NCBI RefSeq assembly: GCF_000193495.2
Contig: NZ_AP023410.1
Location: 992,001-1,056,000 of the forward strand
From: Acetobacter aceti NBRC 14818
GTDB taxonomy: Bacteria; Pseudomonadota; Alphaproteobacteria; Acetobacterales; Acetobacteraceae
Direction: 5' to 3'
DNA: 64,000 bases
Shown: one piece after another, positions 37,291-46,154 of the stretch
Layout of the letters: the number at the start of each line of letters is the position of its first letter
Numbering within the stretch: position 1 is the first letter of the stretch
Notes under the pieces: model-generated
Told to the model about the DNA's origin: nothing
What the model saw: the letters and a program-made list of their open reading frames with translations, nothing else
Database searches by the model: none
Program-made: the position numbers and the translations under genes

Positions 37291-37880
37291 GAGAGCACGT
37301 CATGTCTTCCGATCCTCACTCTCATCCGCAGTCTCACTGGCACCCTGATGTCCGGTCCGCGCCTGCTCTTGCGCAGCGTCTTGACCGGCTGGCCATGCGC
37401 CTGCTTCCCGGTGGCCTCACAGCCCTTGCCGCCGTTCTGCTGGCTGCCCCGACCGGCATCCCAGGTGCCATCGCGCTGATTCCGGGATTGGCGATGGCCT
37501 CGGTGTTTTTCTGGTCCGTCTGGCGACCGGCTTCGATGTCCGTGCCGGTGGTGTTCTGTCTGGGCCTTCTGCTTGACCTGATCGGTTTCGCGCCACTCGG
37601 GGTCACTGCCTTCGCATTTCTGCTGCTGCATGGAACAGCCGTTCACATGCGCTTTGGGCTCATGCGCCTGAATTTTGTCACGCTGTGGCTGGCTTTCACA
37701 CTTCTGGAAAGCTGCGTATGCTGGTTGTCGTGGTTTCTGGTTTCTTCACTCTCATTCAGAATAATGCCGACAGCCCCGGTCATGTTCGAATGTATGCTCA
37801 CTGCGGGTGTTTATCCTCCCTTCGCCGCCCTCGGAAACTGGGCGCATCGAAGATTTTCCAATCCGGAGCCGCAACTGTGA
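37281..37880 (+). CDS. mreD: Rod shape-determining protein MreD
   Basis: A small integral membrane protein of the rod complex, about five transmembrane segments in 199 residues. Examples are LTALAAVLLAAPTGIPGAI, VFCLGLLLDLIGFAPLG (with the family's conserved D-x2-G-PLG-like turn) and LWLAFTLLESCVCWLSWFLV. The N-terminal 25 residues are soluble and histidine-rich. The ATG at 37281 overlaps the end of mreC; in-frame ATGs at 37287 (an ATGA overlap) and 37302 are alternatives. Confidence 0.87.
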   Translation: MRMREHVMSSDPHSHPQSHWHPDVRSAPALAQRLDRLAMRLLPGGLTALAAVLLAAPTGIPGAIALIPGLAMASVFFWSVWRPASMSVPVVFCLGLLLDLIGFAPLGVTAFAFLLLHGTAVHMRFGLMRLNFVTLWLAFTLLESCVCWLSWFLVSSLSFRIMPTAPVMFECMLTAGVYPPFAALGNWAHRRFSNPEPQL

Positions 37881-37944
37881 TGGCATCTGAAATCACAACA
37901 GGCATGCCAGTCGGCCGACAGTCTGTCGCCGGAGCATCCGTCTG

Positions 37945-39861
37945 ATGAAATTCCGTGGACGGAAAAAAAGGGAAAAGCTGAACAGGCTGTTACCTGTCCG
38001 TGACCAGAAAGATCCCGGCAAGGGTGTCTTCACCCGACGCGCTCTTCTGATCATGGCCGTGCAGACGGCGGCGCTTGGGGAACTAGGCCGTCGTCTTTAC
38101 GACCTGCAGGTCAATAATGGTGACCATTTCGCCAAACTGGCCGACAAGAACCGGACCAGCAAACGCCTGCTGGCCCCGCCACGCGGACTGATTTCCGATC
38201 GTTTCGGCACCATCCTCGCCGCCAACAAAACCAACTGGCGCGCCCTGCTTCTTTCGGAAGAAACCACGGACGTCGAAGGCAGCATTGAGCGGTTTTCCCA
38301 GCTTGTGCCGCTCGACGAACATGATCGTTCCCGCATCGCCCGCGAGATCCGGCACAAACGCAAATTCATCCCTGTCGTCCTGAGGGAGTTTCTCTCTTGG
38401 GACGACATGGCCCGCATTGAAATCAACTCCCCCTCGCTGCCGGGTGTGTTGATCGATGTCGGCACCACGCGCTCGTACCCCTTTGGAGAGCTTCTGGCCC
38501 ACACGATCGGCTACGTTGCTCCTCCCAATGAGCAGGATGTGGCCAAATCCGCGCTATTCGCCTTGCCAGGCATGCGTATCGGCCGGGCCGGCATTGAGCA
38601 GAGCCAGGACGCCATGCTGCGGGGACAGGCCGGTTCCGTGGAGATGGAGGTCAATTCCGTCGGACGCGTCATGAAGGAACTCGACCGTCAGGATGGCACG
38701 CCCGGCGATGAACTGGCGCTGACACTCGACATAGGATTGCAGCAGACCATCCAGAGCAGGATCGGCGACCTGGCCGCCTCTTCCGTCGTCATGGACTGCC
38801 GCAATGGCGAAGTGCTGGCGATGTGCAGCACACCATCCTTCGATCCCACCCTGTTCGACAGCGGCGTCAGTCGCGCCCAATGGATTGAATGGACCAACGA
38901 TCAGCGCACACCGCTGATCGACAAGACCGTCTCGGGTGTCTATCCGCCGGGTTCAACCTTCAAGCCTGCCGTGGCGATGGCCGCCCTGAATGCAGGTGTG
39001 ATTTCTCCTTCCGACCGGTTTTTCTGTCCCGGCCATTTCGATCTGGGTGGGGCGCGTTTCCATTGCTGGGCAAAGCATGGACACGGCTCGGTCGATCTGC
39101 ACCTTGCGCTGAAATATTCATGTGACGTCTACTTCTATGAAGTCGCCATGAAAGTCGGCATGGACAGGCTGGCGGCTTCAGCTCACGAACTGGGGCTCGG
39201 CACGGAACTGGGCATTGAGCTTCCTCACCAGCGTCTGGGGCTTATTCCCACCCCCGAATGGCGTCAGAAACACAAACACCACTGGAACGGCGGCGATACG
39301 GTCGTCAGCGGTATCGGTCAGGGCTTTGTGCAGGTCACGCCTCTACAACTGGCGACCTATACGTCCCGCATCGCTACAGGTCGCAAGGTCGAACCGCATC
39401 TTGTCCGGGCGGTCAACGGGGATATCGGCGCTCAGGTCGACCCACAGCACTGGCCGGAACTGGGAATGGATGACCGCTATCTGCAAGCCGTCCGGGAGGG
39501 TATGTTCGCCGTCGTGAACGAGAGCCACGGCACAGCGCCCAAGGCGCGTCTGGCCATCCCGGGCGTCGAAATGGCTGGTAAAACCGGTTCTGCGCAGGTG
39601 CGGCGTGTCTCAAGAGCCCTCCGTGAGAGTGGTCACTTCAACTCCGCCACACTCCCGTGGGAATTTCGCCCGCATGCGCTGTTCATCTGCTTTGCGCCCT
39701 ATGACTCTCCGCGCTATGCGGTTTCGGTCGTGATAGAGCACGGCAATGCTGGCGCAGAAGCGGCAGCGCCGCTCGCCCGGGACATCATGACCGATACCCT
39801 GTTGCGCGACCCAGTCAATCACAAGAGCGCGCCGGGGCAGACAGTTGCGGATGCAGAGTAG
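37945..39861 (+). CDS. mrdA: Penicillin-binding protein 2 (peptidoglycan transpeptidase)
   Basis: A monofunctional class B transpeptidase that cross-links peptidoglycan during elongation. One N-terminal transmembrane helix (LLIMAVQTAALGELGRRLY) precedes the dimerisation domain with PPRGLISDRFGTILAANK. The catalytic serine is Ser337 in YPPGSTFKPAVAM. The second motif is KYSCDVYFYE and the third AGKTGSAQV. GGAG lies ten bases before the ATG. At 638 residues it is normal. It lies between mreD and mrdB. Confidence 0.96.
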   Translation: MKFRGRKKREKLNRLLPVRDQKDPGKGVFTRRALLIMAVQTAALGELGRRLYDLQVNNGDHFAKLADKNRTSKRLLAPPRGLISDRFGTILAANKTNWRALLLSEETTDVEGSIERFSQLVPLDEHDRSRIAREIRHKRKFIPVVLREFLSWDDMARIEINSPSLPGVLIDVGTTRSYPFGELLAHTIGYVAPPNEQDVAKSALFALPGMRIGRAGIEQSQDAMLRGQAGSVEMEVNSVGRVMKELDRQDGTPGDELALTLDIGLQQTIQSRIGDLAASSVVMDCRNGEVLAMCSTPSFDPTLFDSGVSRAQWIEWTNDQRTPLIDKTVSGVYPPGSTFKPAVAMAALNAGVISPSDRFFCPGHFDLGGARFHCWAKHGHGSVDLHLALKYSCDVYFYEVAMKVGMDRLAASAHELGLGTELGIELPHQRLGLIPTPEWRQKHKHHWNGGDTVVSGIGQGFVQVTPLQLATYTSRIATGRKVEPHLVRAVNGDIGAQVDPQHWPELGMDDRYLQAVREGMFAVVNESHGTAPKARLAIPGVEMAGKTGSAQVRRVSRALRESGHFNSATLPWEFRPHALFICFAPYDSPRYAVSVVIEHGNAGAEAAAPLARDIMTDTLLRDPVNHKSAPGQTVADAE

Positions 39862-39912
39862 TCTGAGCGGTTTCTGAACTGGTCCCCATCTGATTTCGAG
39901 GAGGGCATCACC

Positions 39913-41088
39913 GTGGATTCACGGATGCCGATGAGGCGTTTTCGCAAACGGCTGTTACGCGCCGAACCGAATTTTCGCACGCTGTCAAAACTCTGGCAGG
40001 TCAGCTGGCTGTACATTCTTCTCATCTGCACGCTGGCGGGCGTCGGTTATATTGCGCTCTATTCAGCAGGAGGCGGCTCCGCCCGTCCCTTCGCCGGACC
40101 ACAGGCCGCCCGTTTTGGCTTCGGCCTGATCTTGACGCTGACCGTCGCCATGCTGCCCCCCAAATTTCTCGTCCGGCTGGCATGGCCACTCTATCTCATC
40201 TCGCTGGCCCTGCTGGTCGTCGTTCTTCAGATGGGCCATGTCGGCAAGGGTGCGGAGCGCTGGGTCATGATCGGCGGCACGCAGGTTCAGCCGTCCGAAT
40301 ACGCCAAGGTCGCCCTCGTCCTGATGCTGGCGACATGGTTCTCCCGCATTCCCTACAGCAAGATGGGTAACCCGCTGCGTCTGATCATCCCGGCTCTCAT
40401 GGTGCTGGTCCCGGTGGGTCTGGTTCTCAAGGAACCCAACCTCGGCACGGCGGTGATTATCGGTGGCATTGGAGCATCCCTGTTCTTTGCCGCCGGGATG
40501 CGTCTCTGGCAGATCGTCCTTCTCCTGCTGCCGGTGCCCTTCCTTCTGAAAATCGCCTACTCCCATCTACATGATTATCAGAGGGCGCGTATCACCACCT
40601 TCCTTCACCCGGAAAGCGACCCTCTCGGGGCTGGCTACAACATCATCCAGTCAAAGATCGCTCTCGGATCGGGGGGCATGTGGGGTCAGGGCTATCTGCA
40701 TGGCACACAGGGGCAGCTGAACTTTCTTCCCGAAAAGCAGACGGACTTCATCTTCACGACCATTGCCGAAGAGTGGGGTTATGCAGGCGGAGCGTTGGTC
40801 ATTGGCCTGCTACTTCTCCTCATTCTCGGCGGCATGGTGATGGCCATCCGCAGCCGCAACCGCTTCGGACGATTGCTGGCTCTGGGCATTTCAGTGAATT
40901 TCTTCCTGTATTGTCTGGTCAATCTTTCCATGGTGATGGGCGCCATCCCTGTCGGCGGCGTGCCCCTGCCGCTGGTGTCTTATGGCGGTTCCGCCCTGAT
41001 CAACGTGATGCTTGGTTTCGGACTGCTCATGTCCGTCTGGGTTCACCGCAATTCCCGCTTTGGCGAAGAGGGCGATGAGGAAGCGTAA
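39913..41088 (+). CDS. mrdB: Rod shape-determining peptidoglycan glycosyltransferase RodA (GTG start)
   Basis: A SEDS-family glycosyltransferase that works with PBP2. Ten or so transmembrane segments are visible in 391 residues. The conserved KEPNLGTAVI loop carries the putative catalytic aspartate region, and LPEKQTDFIFTTIAEEWGY with VPLPLVSYGGSALINVM are family hallmarks. The start is GTG at 39913 with GAGGAGGG eight bases upstream. It is the last gene of the rod cluster; the 275 bp after it contain no gene. Confidence 0.95.
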   Translation: MDSRMPMRRFRKRLLRAEPNFRTLSKLWQVSWLYILLICTLAGVGYIALYSAGGGSARPFAGPQAARFGFGLILTLTVAMLPPKFLVRLAWPLYLISLALLVVVLQMGHVGKGAERWVMIGGTQVQPSEYAKVALVLMLATWFSRIPYSKMGNPLRLIIPALMVLVPVGLVLKEPNLGTAVIIGGIGASLFFAAGMRLWQIVLLLLPVPFLLKIAYSHLHDYQRARITTFLHPESDPLGAGYNIIQSKIALGSGGMWGQGYLHGTQGQLNFLPEKQTDFIFTTIAEEWGYAGGALVIGLLLLLILGGMVMAIRSRNRFGRLLALGISVNFFLYCLVNLSMVMGAIPVGGVPLPLVSYGGSALINVMLGFGLLMSVWVHRNSRFGEEGDEEA

Positions 41089-41363
41089 CTTCCAGTCCGG
41101 ATTTTGATGCAGAGTTACAGTCTGTGAAAATCTGTTTTTCTTTATGATAAAACCGCTTTGCCGTCTGGGACGTTGATTAGCAAACTCTCTGTTGGTTCCG
41201 GTTTATTTTCAAAGAGTGAGTGAACAAACAGGACAGCTGAAAAACCCGGTCTGCAATAAAAACGGATATGACTGGCCTCACTTCACCTTGAATCAACGCC
41301 ATGTTAGCGCCATCGTTTCCGTGTCAGATTGACCTTCAACACAACTCAGGAAACGAGTTCTTC

Positions 41364-41828
41364 ATGCGAATAAAACCGATCGCATTCATCATGGCGTCCG
41401 TTCTGAGCATCGCGCCTGTCTGCGCGATGGCACAGCCCATGCCCGGAAGAGGTCATCAGGGCGGTGAGTTCCGCGGCGACGGACGAGGCGACCCATACCA
41501 CGGCGGCCCCGGAGGACGTGACTCTCGTGGTGGCGATGGAAGATACGGTCGCCGTGGAGCTCCACCGCCCATGAACAACTGGCGTCCTGGCGCCCGCTAC
41601 TGGGGCGGTGACCCGTGGATCGACAACTGGCGGTCCTATCGCGGCCTTTACGCGCCTCCTTACGGATATCGCTGGATCCAGTCGGGCAATCAGTTCCTTC
41701 TGACCGCCATCGCCACCGGCATCATCTCGGCCGTGGTTGTCAATGGTGTGGTCAGCGGAATGGGACCGGGTGGCATGGCTCCGGGCGCTATGGCTCCGGG
41801 CGCTATGATGGGCGGCCCCGGATACTGA
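41364..41828 (+). CDS. RcnB-family periplasmic protein
   Basis: A 154-residue secreted protein with a signal peptide (IAFIMASVLSIAPVCAMAQ, cleaved near residue 24). A glycine/arginine/histidine-rich linker follows. The RcnB domain is recognised by MNNWRPGARYWGG, NWRSYRGLYAPPYGYRWIQ and FLLTAIATGIISAVVVN. RcnB in E. coli modulates nickel/cobalt homeostasis, but many alphaproteobacterial members have no assigned role. The C-terminus carries two tandem GCTATGGCTCCGGGC-type repeats (41775-41804). AGGAAACGAG precedes the ATG at 41364. Confidence 0.8.
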   Translation: MRIKPIAFIMASVLSIAPVCAMAQPMPGRGHQGGEFRGDGRGDPYHGGPGGRDSRGGDGRYGRRGAPPPMNNWRPGARYWGGDPWIDNWRSYRGLYAPPYGYRWIQSGNQFLLTAIATGIISAVVVNGVVSGMGPGGMAPGAMAPGAMMGGPGY

Positions 41829-41841
41829 GCCTCTGATAATA

Positions 41842-41876
41842 AAAACGCCCTCTGCCAGACTGACAGAGGGCGTTTT
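41842..41876. terminator. Bidirectional rho-independent terminator
   Basis: Perfect 13-base arms AAAACGCCCTCTG (41842-41854) and CAGAGGGCGTTTT (41864-41876) surround a nine-base loop, with A/T tracts at both ends. It lies between the convergent rcnB-like and dnaJ-like genes and can serve both. Confidence 0.9.
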
Positions 41877-41899
41877 GATTCAAACCAATACTGACACTC

Positions 41900-42841
41900 T
41901 TACCCGGCGGAAGAGGCGGCCTCTTCTTCAGCATCCTGCCCCTTGAGAAAGGCCTTCAACTTCTCGTCAGCCTTGCCAATATGTACTTCCAGCCGGACAT
42001 ACAGATTACCGGCCTCGTGCTTTCCGTGCTCCTTCACGCCCCGTCCCTTCAGACGCAGGACAGTCCCTGTGTCAGAATCAGCCGGGACATTCATGCGCAC
42101 CGCCCCGGATGGCGTCGGAACCGTGATAGGCCCACCGAGAATGGCTGTCTTCAGATCGACCGGCAGGGTCTGCCGGAGGTCACGCCCTTCTCGTGTATAT
42201 TGATCATCCGGTGTCACCGTGACAGTGATGAGAGCGTCCCCGGCAGGACCGCCCTGAATTCCCTCGCCGCCTTTTCCACGCAGCCTGAGAACCTGCCCAC
42301 TCTCGATACCCGGCGGAATCCGGACATCCAGCGTGGAGCCTCCCGGCAACGAAACACGTGAGGTCGTTCCCAGCACGGAATCGATAAAGGACACCGTCAG
42401 ATTATAGGATCTGTCCTGTCCCGGCTGCGGACCGGAGGGACGACGGTTGAAACCGCCACCACCACCGCGACCACCACCAAACATGCCGCCGAACAGATCA
42501 CTCAGATCCTCGGTCGAGAAACCACCGGCTCCCCCGCCCTGACGGAAGCCGCCCATGCCTTCCCCGAAGTCACGGTAGCCGCCATGCGCCCCGTAACCCG
42601 GAGGCGCACGTTCCTGTCCGGTCGCATCGATCTCACCGCGGTCATAGCGCGCCCGCTGGGCTTCATCTGACAACAGGTCATTCGCCTGACTGGCAGCCTT
42701 GAATTTCTCCTCGGCTTCCTTGTCGCCCGGATTGAAGTCCGGGTGATATTTCTTGGCCAGCTTGCGATAGGCCTTGCGAATCTCGTCCTGACTCGCGGTT
42801 CGCGCGACACCCAGTACCTGATATGGATCGCCTGCGCTCAC
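41900..42841 (-). CDS. DnaJ-family (CbpA-type) co-chaperone (GTG start)
   Basis: A 313-residue Hsp40 without the zinc-finger domain. The J domain begins [20 protein letters not shown] and carries the HPD motif at residues 33-35 ([11 protein letters not shown]). A glycine/phenylalanine-rich linker (about 85-140) follows. Then come the two beta-sandwich substrate domains ([20 protein letters not shown]). The start is GTG at 42841, which overlaps the stop of a 55-codon upstream ORF as GTGA. It resembles CbpA, but the nucleoid-binding role is not shown. Confidence 0.9.
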   Translation of the reverse strand: MSAGDPYQVLGVARTASQDEIRKAYRKLAKKYHPDFNPGDKEAEEKFKAASQANDLLSDEAQRARYDRGEIDATGQERAPPGYGAHGGYRDFGEGMGGFRQGGGAGGFSTEDLSDLFGGMFGGGRGGGGGFNRRPSGPQPGQDRSYNLTVSFIDSVLGTTSRVSLPGGSTLDVRIPPGIESGQVLRLRGKGGEGIQGGPAGDALITVTVTPDDQYTREGRDLRQTLPVDLKTAILGGPITVPTPSGAVRMNVPADSDTGTVLRLKGRGVKEHGKHEAGNLYVRLEVHIGKADEKLKAFLKGQDAEEEAASSAG

Positions 42842-43005
42842 TCATCTTCTCCTTCAGGCGTGGTCACACCAAAACTCTCCGTATCCAGCAGATCAAGCAG
42901 AACGGCGATCGTTACATCCGTCGAAAAGCCATTCTTCGCGGCTTCAGCTACCAGCGCGTTAAGACGCGGCTTGAGAAACTGTGCCTCGGGGCCTTCAGTC
43001 GCCAT
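42838..43005 (-). CDS. Small 55-residue protein coupled to the DnaJ-family gene
   Basis: A short ORF from ATG at 43005 to TGA at 42838, with GGAG about seven bases before the start. It reads [20 protein letters not shown] and later [20 protein letters not shown], ending in an acidic tail. The TGA overlaps the GTG start of the DnaJ gene as GTGA, a typical sign of translational coupling. Two helices are likely (residues 9-24 and 28-43). I do not recognise the family. Confidence 0.65.
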   Translation of the reverse strand: MATEGPEAQFLKPRLNALVAEAAKNGFSTDVTIAVLLDLLDTESFGVTTPEGEDE

Positions 43006-43325
43006 TATCCTGCTCCACCAGATCCGGAACGGTCGTAACCCCGCACCATAATATCGCAGACCCGGTTCCGGACCGCCTTGTGACGCACCCGCACGGATCT
43101 CTGTTATGGCGCAGTCCCGTCGCGTCTCCCCATGGACAACGCGCCGACAGACTGCACCCTCTCTTTATAAAATAATGGGAACGCAAACCGGCCGGGTCAA
43201 TGGGAAGCGACACAAGTCTTTCACATCGCTCACCTCTCACCTGTTTTTTTCATTTGCCGCCCCCTCCCCCGTCAGCAATACCTCTCCCCGAAAGAGGCGG
43301 CTTCCCCCTCTAAACGAGAGTTCTG
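43006..43325. other. Divergent intergenic region with inverted repeat
   Basis: About 320 bp separate the small DnaJ-linked ORF from the antiporter gene. Eight-base arms TCCGGAAC (43023-43030) and GTTCCGGA (43065-43072) flank an AT-containing loop, close to the DnaJ operon start; this could be an operator or leader hairpin. The rest shows no gene. Confidence 0.4.
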
Positions 43326-45077
43326 ATGGACGTCGCCCTTACCGTTCTGGCCCTGCTTGTCATGACTGCCCTGTCAGGGCTGCTGGGCCGACTGCTCCCC
43401 GTCCGTATTCCCCTGCCGCTTTTGCAGATTGCAGCGGGAAGCGCCGTCAGTTTCCTCGGGTTCTCCGTGCCGCTCTCCTCGGAGCTGTTTCTGCTTCTGC
43501 TGATGCCGCCGCTGCTGTTCATCGACGCCTATCGCATCCCCATGCGGGAATTCGGCGAGTTACGAACCATCATCTTCTCGCTCGCTGTCGGACTGGTGAT
43601 TTTCAGCACCGTTGCAGGTGGATACGCCGTTCACTGGATCATGCCCGCGATCCTGCCTGCCGCCGGTATGGCGCTGGCGGCGGCGCTCTCACCAACGGAC
43701 GCCGTGTCCGTCAACAGCTTCCTCGCCACGGCGAAGGCCCCGGCGCGTCTGACGCAGGTTCTCAACGGCGAGGCCCTGCTGAACGACGCTTCCGGCCTTG
43801 TCTGCTTCAAGTTCGCGGTCGCCGCCGCCACGACCGGCCTGTTCTCCCTGAAGGCGGCCTCCAGCAACTTTGTCTATGTCTCGTTTGGCGGCGTACTGAT
43901 CGGCGCGGGGCTGGGCTGGCTGTTCGCCCGGATTGAACTGATGGCGCTCAGACGCGGTTACGACGATTCATCGAACCACATCCTGATCTCGCTGCTTATC
44001 CCCTACATCATCTATCTGATTGCCGACTCTGTTGAGTGTTCTGGTATCCTCGCTTCCGTCGCAGCGGGTATCTCCATCCGTCTGACCGGCGTGATGTCGG
44101 AAACGCAGATTGAAACGCGACTGCGGGCGGCGACCCTGTGGGATCAGCTCTGTTCGACCCTGAACGGGCTGGTGTTCATTATGCTTGGACAGCAGCTTCC
44201 CGGACAGGTCGAGCAGGCTGCGCATATCGTGCGCTCCGCCGGACTGACGCCGTGGATGCTGCCTCTGGCCATTGTCGGCATCCAGTGCGCCATGAGTCTG
44301 CTGCGCGCGATCTGGATGGTCGCAAACGGGCTTGTCTTTTATGGCGTCGGGAAATTGATCCACCGTCCGCAGGCCCTGCCGTCTTGGCGCAACGTGCTGG
44401 TCATGACGCTGGCGGGCGCACGCGGGGCCGTGACACTGGCCGCCATTATTTCCCTGCCGTCGGAAAGCGATATGCCGGAGCGGACCGTGATGGTCGTGCT
44501 GGCGACCGGCGTCATCATCACATCGCTACTGCTGACCACGTTCGGCCTGCCCCGCGCCCTGAAACTGCTGCCGCGTAACGATGGCGAAACCCCGGCGCAG
44601 CGCGAGCTTCTGGAAACCCGCATCACTCTGATCCGCTCCAGCATCGCCGAGCTTCAGGCGGAACAGGCTCGCCTGCCGCCGGACGCCAACCGCACCAACG
44701 ACACAGTCAGCCTGCTGATGACCGAGTTCAACGAACGCCTGCGCCGTCTGGACCCGACACTCGATGATGGGGAAGGCAAACGCAGCGGCAGTGTGCAGAG
44801 AAAGCGCGACGAACTGATGCTGCGGCTACGCATCGTGCGCCTGCAACGGCGCGTGCTGCATTCCCTGCTGACGGACCGCAATATCAACGACCTGACAGAA
44901 CGTGCGATCGGGCGTCAACTGGATGTGCGGGAGCAGGAGTTTCTGATGGAATTGAACGACCTGCCGCAGTTGCCAGAGCCGCCACCTGCTGAGACTTTGG
45001 TTACGGCGGTGCCGGTGGAGAAAAATGGAGGGGGAATAACCAGTCTCACCTCTACAAAAAACGATGCGGAAAGGTGA
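43326..45077 (+). CDS. Na+/H+ antiporter (CPA1, NhaP type)
   Basis: A 583-residue monovalent cation/proton antiporter with about 12 membrane segments in the first 420 residues. ALSPTDAVSVNSFLATAK and LNGEALLNDASGLVCFKFA are the CPA1 ion-site motifs containing the paired aspartates. ARGAVTLAAIISLP in a later helix is also conserved. The last 160 residues form a cytoplasmic region with predicted coiled coils (TRITLIRSSIAELQAEQARL). It would help pH homeostasis in an acid-producing host. A GAGAG site is close to the ATG. It is a single rightward gene. Confidence 0.9.
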   Translation: MDVALTVLALLVMTALSGLLGRLLPVRIPLPLLQIAAGSAVSFLGFSVPLSSELFLLLLMPPLLFIDAYRIPMREFGELRTIIFSLAVGLVIFSTVAGGYAVHWIMPAILPAAGMALAAALSPTDAVSVNSFLATAKAPARLTQVLNGEALLNDASGLVCFKFAVAAATTGLFSLKAASSNFVYVSFGGVLIGAGLGWLFARIELMALRRGYDDSSNHILISLLIPYIIYLIADSVECSGILASVAAGISIRLTGVMSETQIETRLRAATLWDQLCSTLNGLVFIMLGQQLPGQVEQAAHIVRSAGLTPWMLPLAIVGIQCAMSLLRAIWMVANGLVFYGVGKLIHRPQALPSWRNVLVMTLAGARGAVTLAAIISLPSESDMPERTVMVVLATGVIITSLLLTTFGLPRALKLLPRNDGETPAQRELLETRITLIRSSIAELQAEQARLPPDANRTNDTVSLLMTEFNERLRRLDPTLDDGEGKRSGSVQRKRDELMLRLRIVRLQRRVLHSLLTDRNINDLTERAIGRQLDVREQEFLMELNDLPQLPEPPPAETLVTAVPVEKNGGGITSLTSTKNDAER

Positions 45078-45220
45078 GAATACGGGAGAAAACCGAAGTC
45101 ATTACAGGCATAAAAACCACGAGACACAGTTTTCTTTTACCATACCAATAATGACCTGCCTTCTTGCAGCCGCGACCACCTTCACTCCAAGATTTGAGGT
45201 GATTTCCAAGCTTTTTTCCT

Positions 45221-45814
45221 TTAGCTCAATGTTTCAAAATGCCGAAGAATCCAGGAAATTTCATATACCAGTCCGAGACTGACGAAAGCCATGTGAAAGC
45301 GGCGGTTGGTGGAAGCAATGGCTATGCCACAAAGGACAATATAGACCGGCACCCGAAACCAGTATTCAGCCGAAAACATAGCATAGTGAGCCGCCCCCTT
45401 GAGGAGCGTATCGATCAGATCGAATATGACACTCAGAGCGAAAAACGAAAAAAACCATTTTCGTCTTGAAATAAAGAAATCCTCATATCCCGTGTAATCA
45501 CTAATGGAATCAGGGAACAGGAATGCACTCAGAAAAAACAGGATAATCGCGTAAATAATTAGAAACAGATAAATCTCGAATGTCCAGGAGTGCAGTGTGA
45601 CCAGCCAGAACTCCCACCACCAGAAATGCATGAGCATGAGCAGCAGGGTCAGCACCCAGCCGATATGAACCGGGTAGATCCGCGTCTGTCCGGGATGCTG
45701 AATGATGCGCACCAGACCATTGAGCAGACGGGTCATGCTCAGACCCACGACCATCCCCATGATGATGCGAACATGCTGAAAAATTTCTGGAGACGGCAAA
45801 GGAGCATTGGTCAA
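45221..45814 (-). CDS. Orphan membrane protein (TTG start)
   Basis: A 197-residue protein I do not recognise. Five or six hydrophobic segments are visible, including IGWVLTLLLMLMHFWWWEFW, IYLFLIIYAIILFFLSAFLF and FFSFFALSVIFDLIDTLLKG. The start appears to be TTG at 45814 with AAGGA seven bases upstream. The 3' half is AT-rich compared with its neighbours. It stands alone between the antiporter and aspS. It may be a uncharacterised integral membrane family; no catalytic motif is visible. Confidence 0.65.
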   Translation of the reverse strand: MTNAPLPSPEIFQHVRIIMGMVVGLSMTRLLNGLVRIIQHPGQTRIYPVHIGWVLTLLLMLMHFWWWEFWLVTLHSWTFEIYLFLIIYAIILFFLSAFLFPDSISDYTGYEDFFISRRKWFFSFFALSVIFDLIDTLLKGAAHYAMFSAEYWFRVPVYIVLCGIAIASTNRRFHMAFVSLGLVYEISWILRHFETLS

Positions 45815-46154
45815 TAATGCAGTCCTTCTGAACAGGCATTGACGTCACCACGAACACGCATCTGGGCAAGCAATGCTACGGCAATCCTAGCCTGACTGTC
45901 GATTATAAACAGACCATATTTTGCAGATACGCCTGCACAACTCCCCGATGACGTAAATCGGTTTATCAGGCTGCTTGCTTCTTCTATCTGACTGAAAAAC
46001 CAATCATCATGACCATGGGCGAAGATGTAATCGAATGGCCTACCAGCCCCGACTGCCGCGTTCCGATTACATTAATTCAAAAAGAAAAGCCGGGAACAAA
46101 CATGCTGCTCCCGGCTCCCAAACTCTCACCCCTCTACAAAAACACTCCCGCGCT
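45815..46154. other. Intergenic region between orphan membrane gene and aspS
   Basis: This 340 bp gap holds the aspS terminator (46088-46116). It also has an inverted repeat ATGTAATCG (46025-46033) / CGATTACAT (46064-46072) with a 30-base spacer. No gene or tRNA is visible. Confidence 0.4.
46088..46116 (-). terminator. Rho-independent terminator of aspS
   Basis: Eight-base arms AGCCGGGA (46088-46095) and TCCCGGCT (46109-46116) are followed on the minus strand by TTTCTTTTT. It lies about 40 bp after the aspS stop. Confidence 0.8.

Noticed and set aside
45815-46154. Possible tRNA in the gap before aspS
   Set aside because: No cloverleaf, T-loop TTCGA-type sequence with matching acceptor stem, or 3' CCA context could be found.
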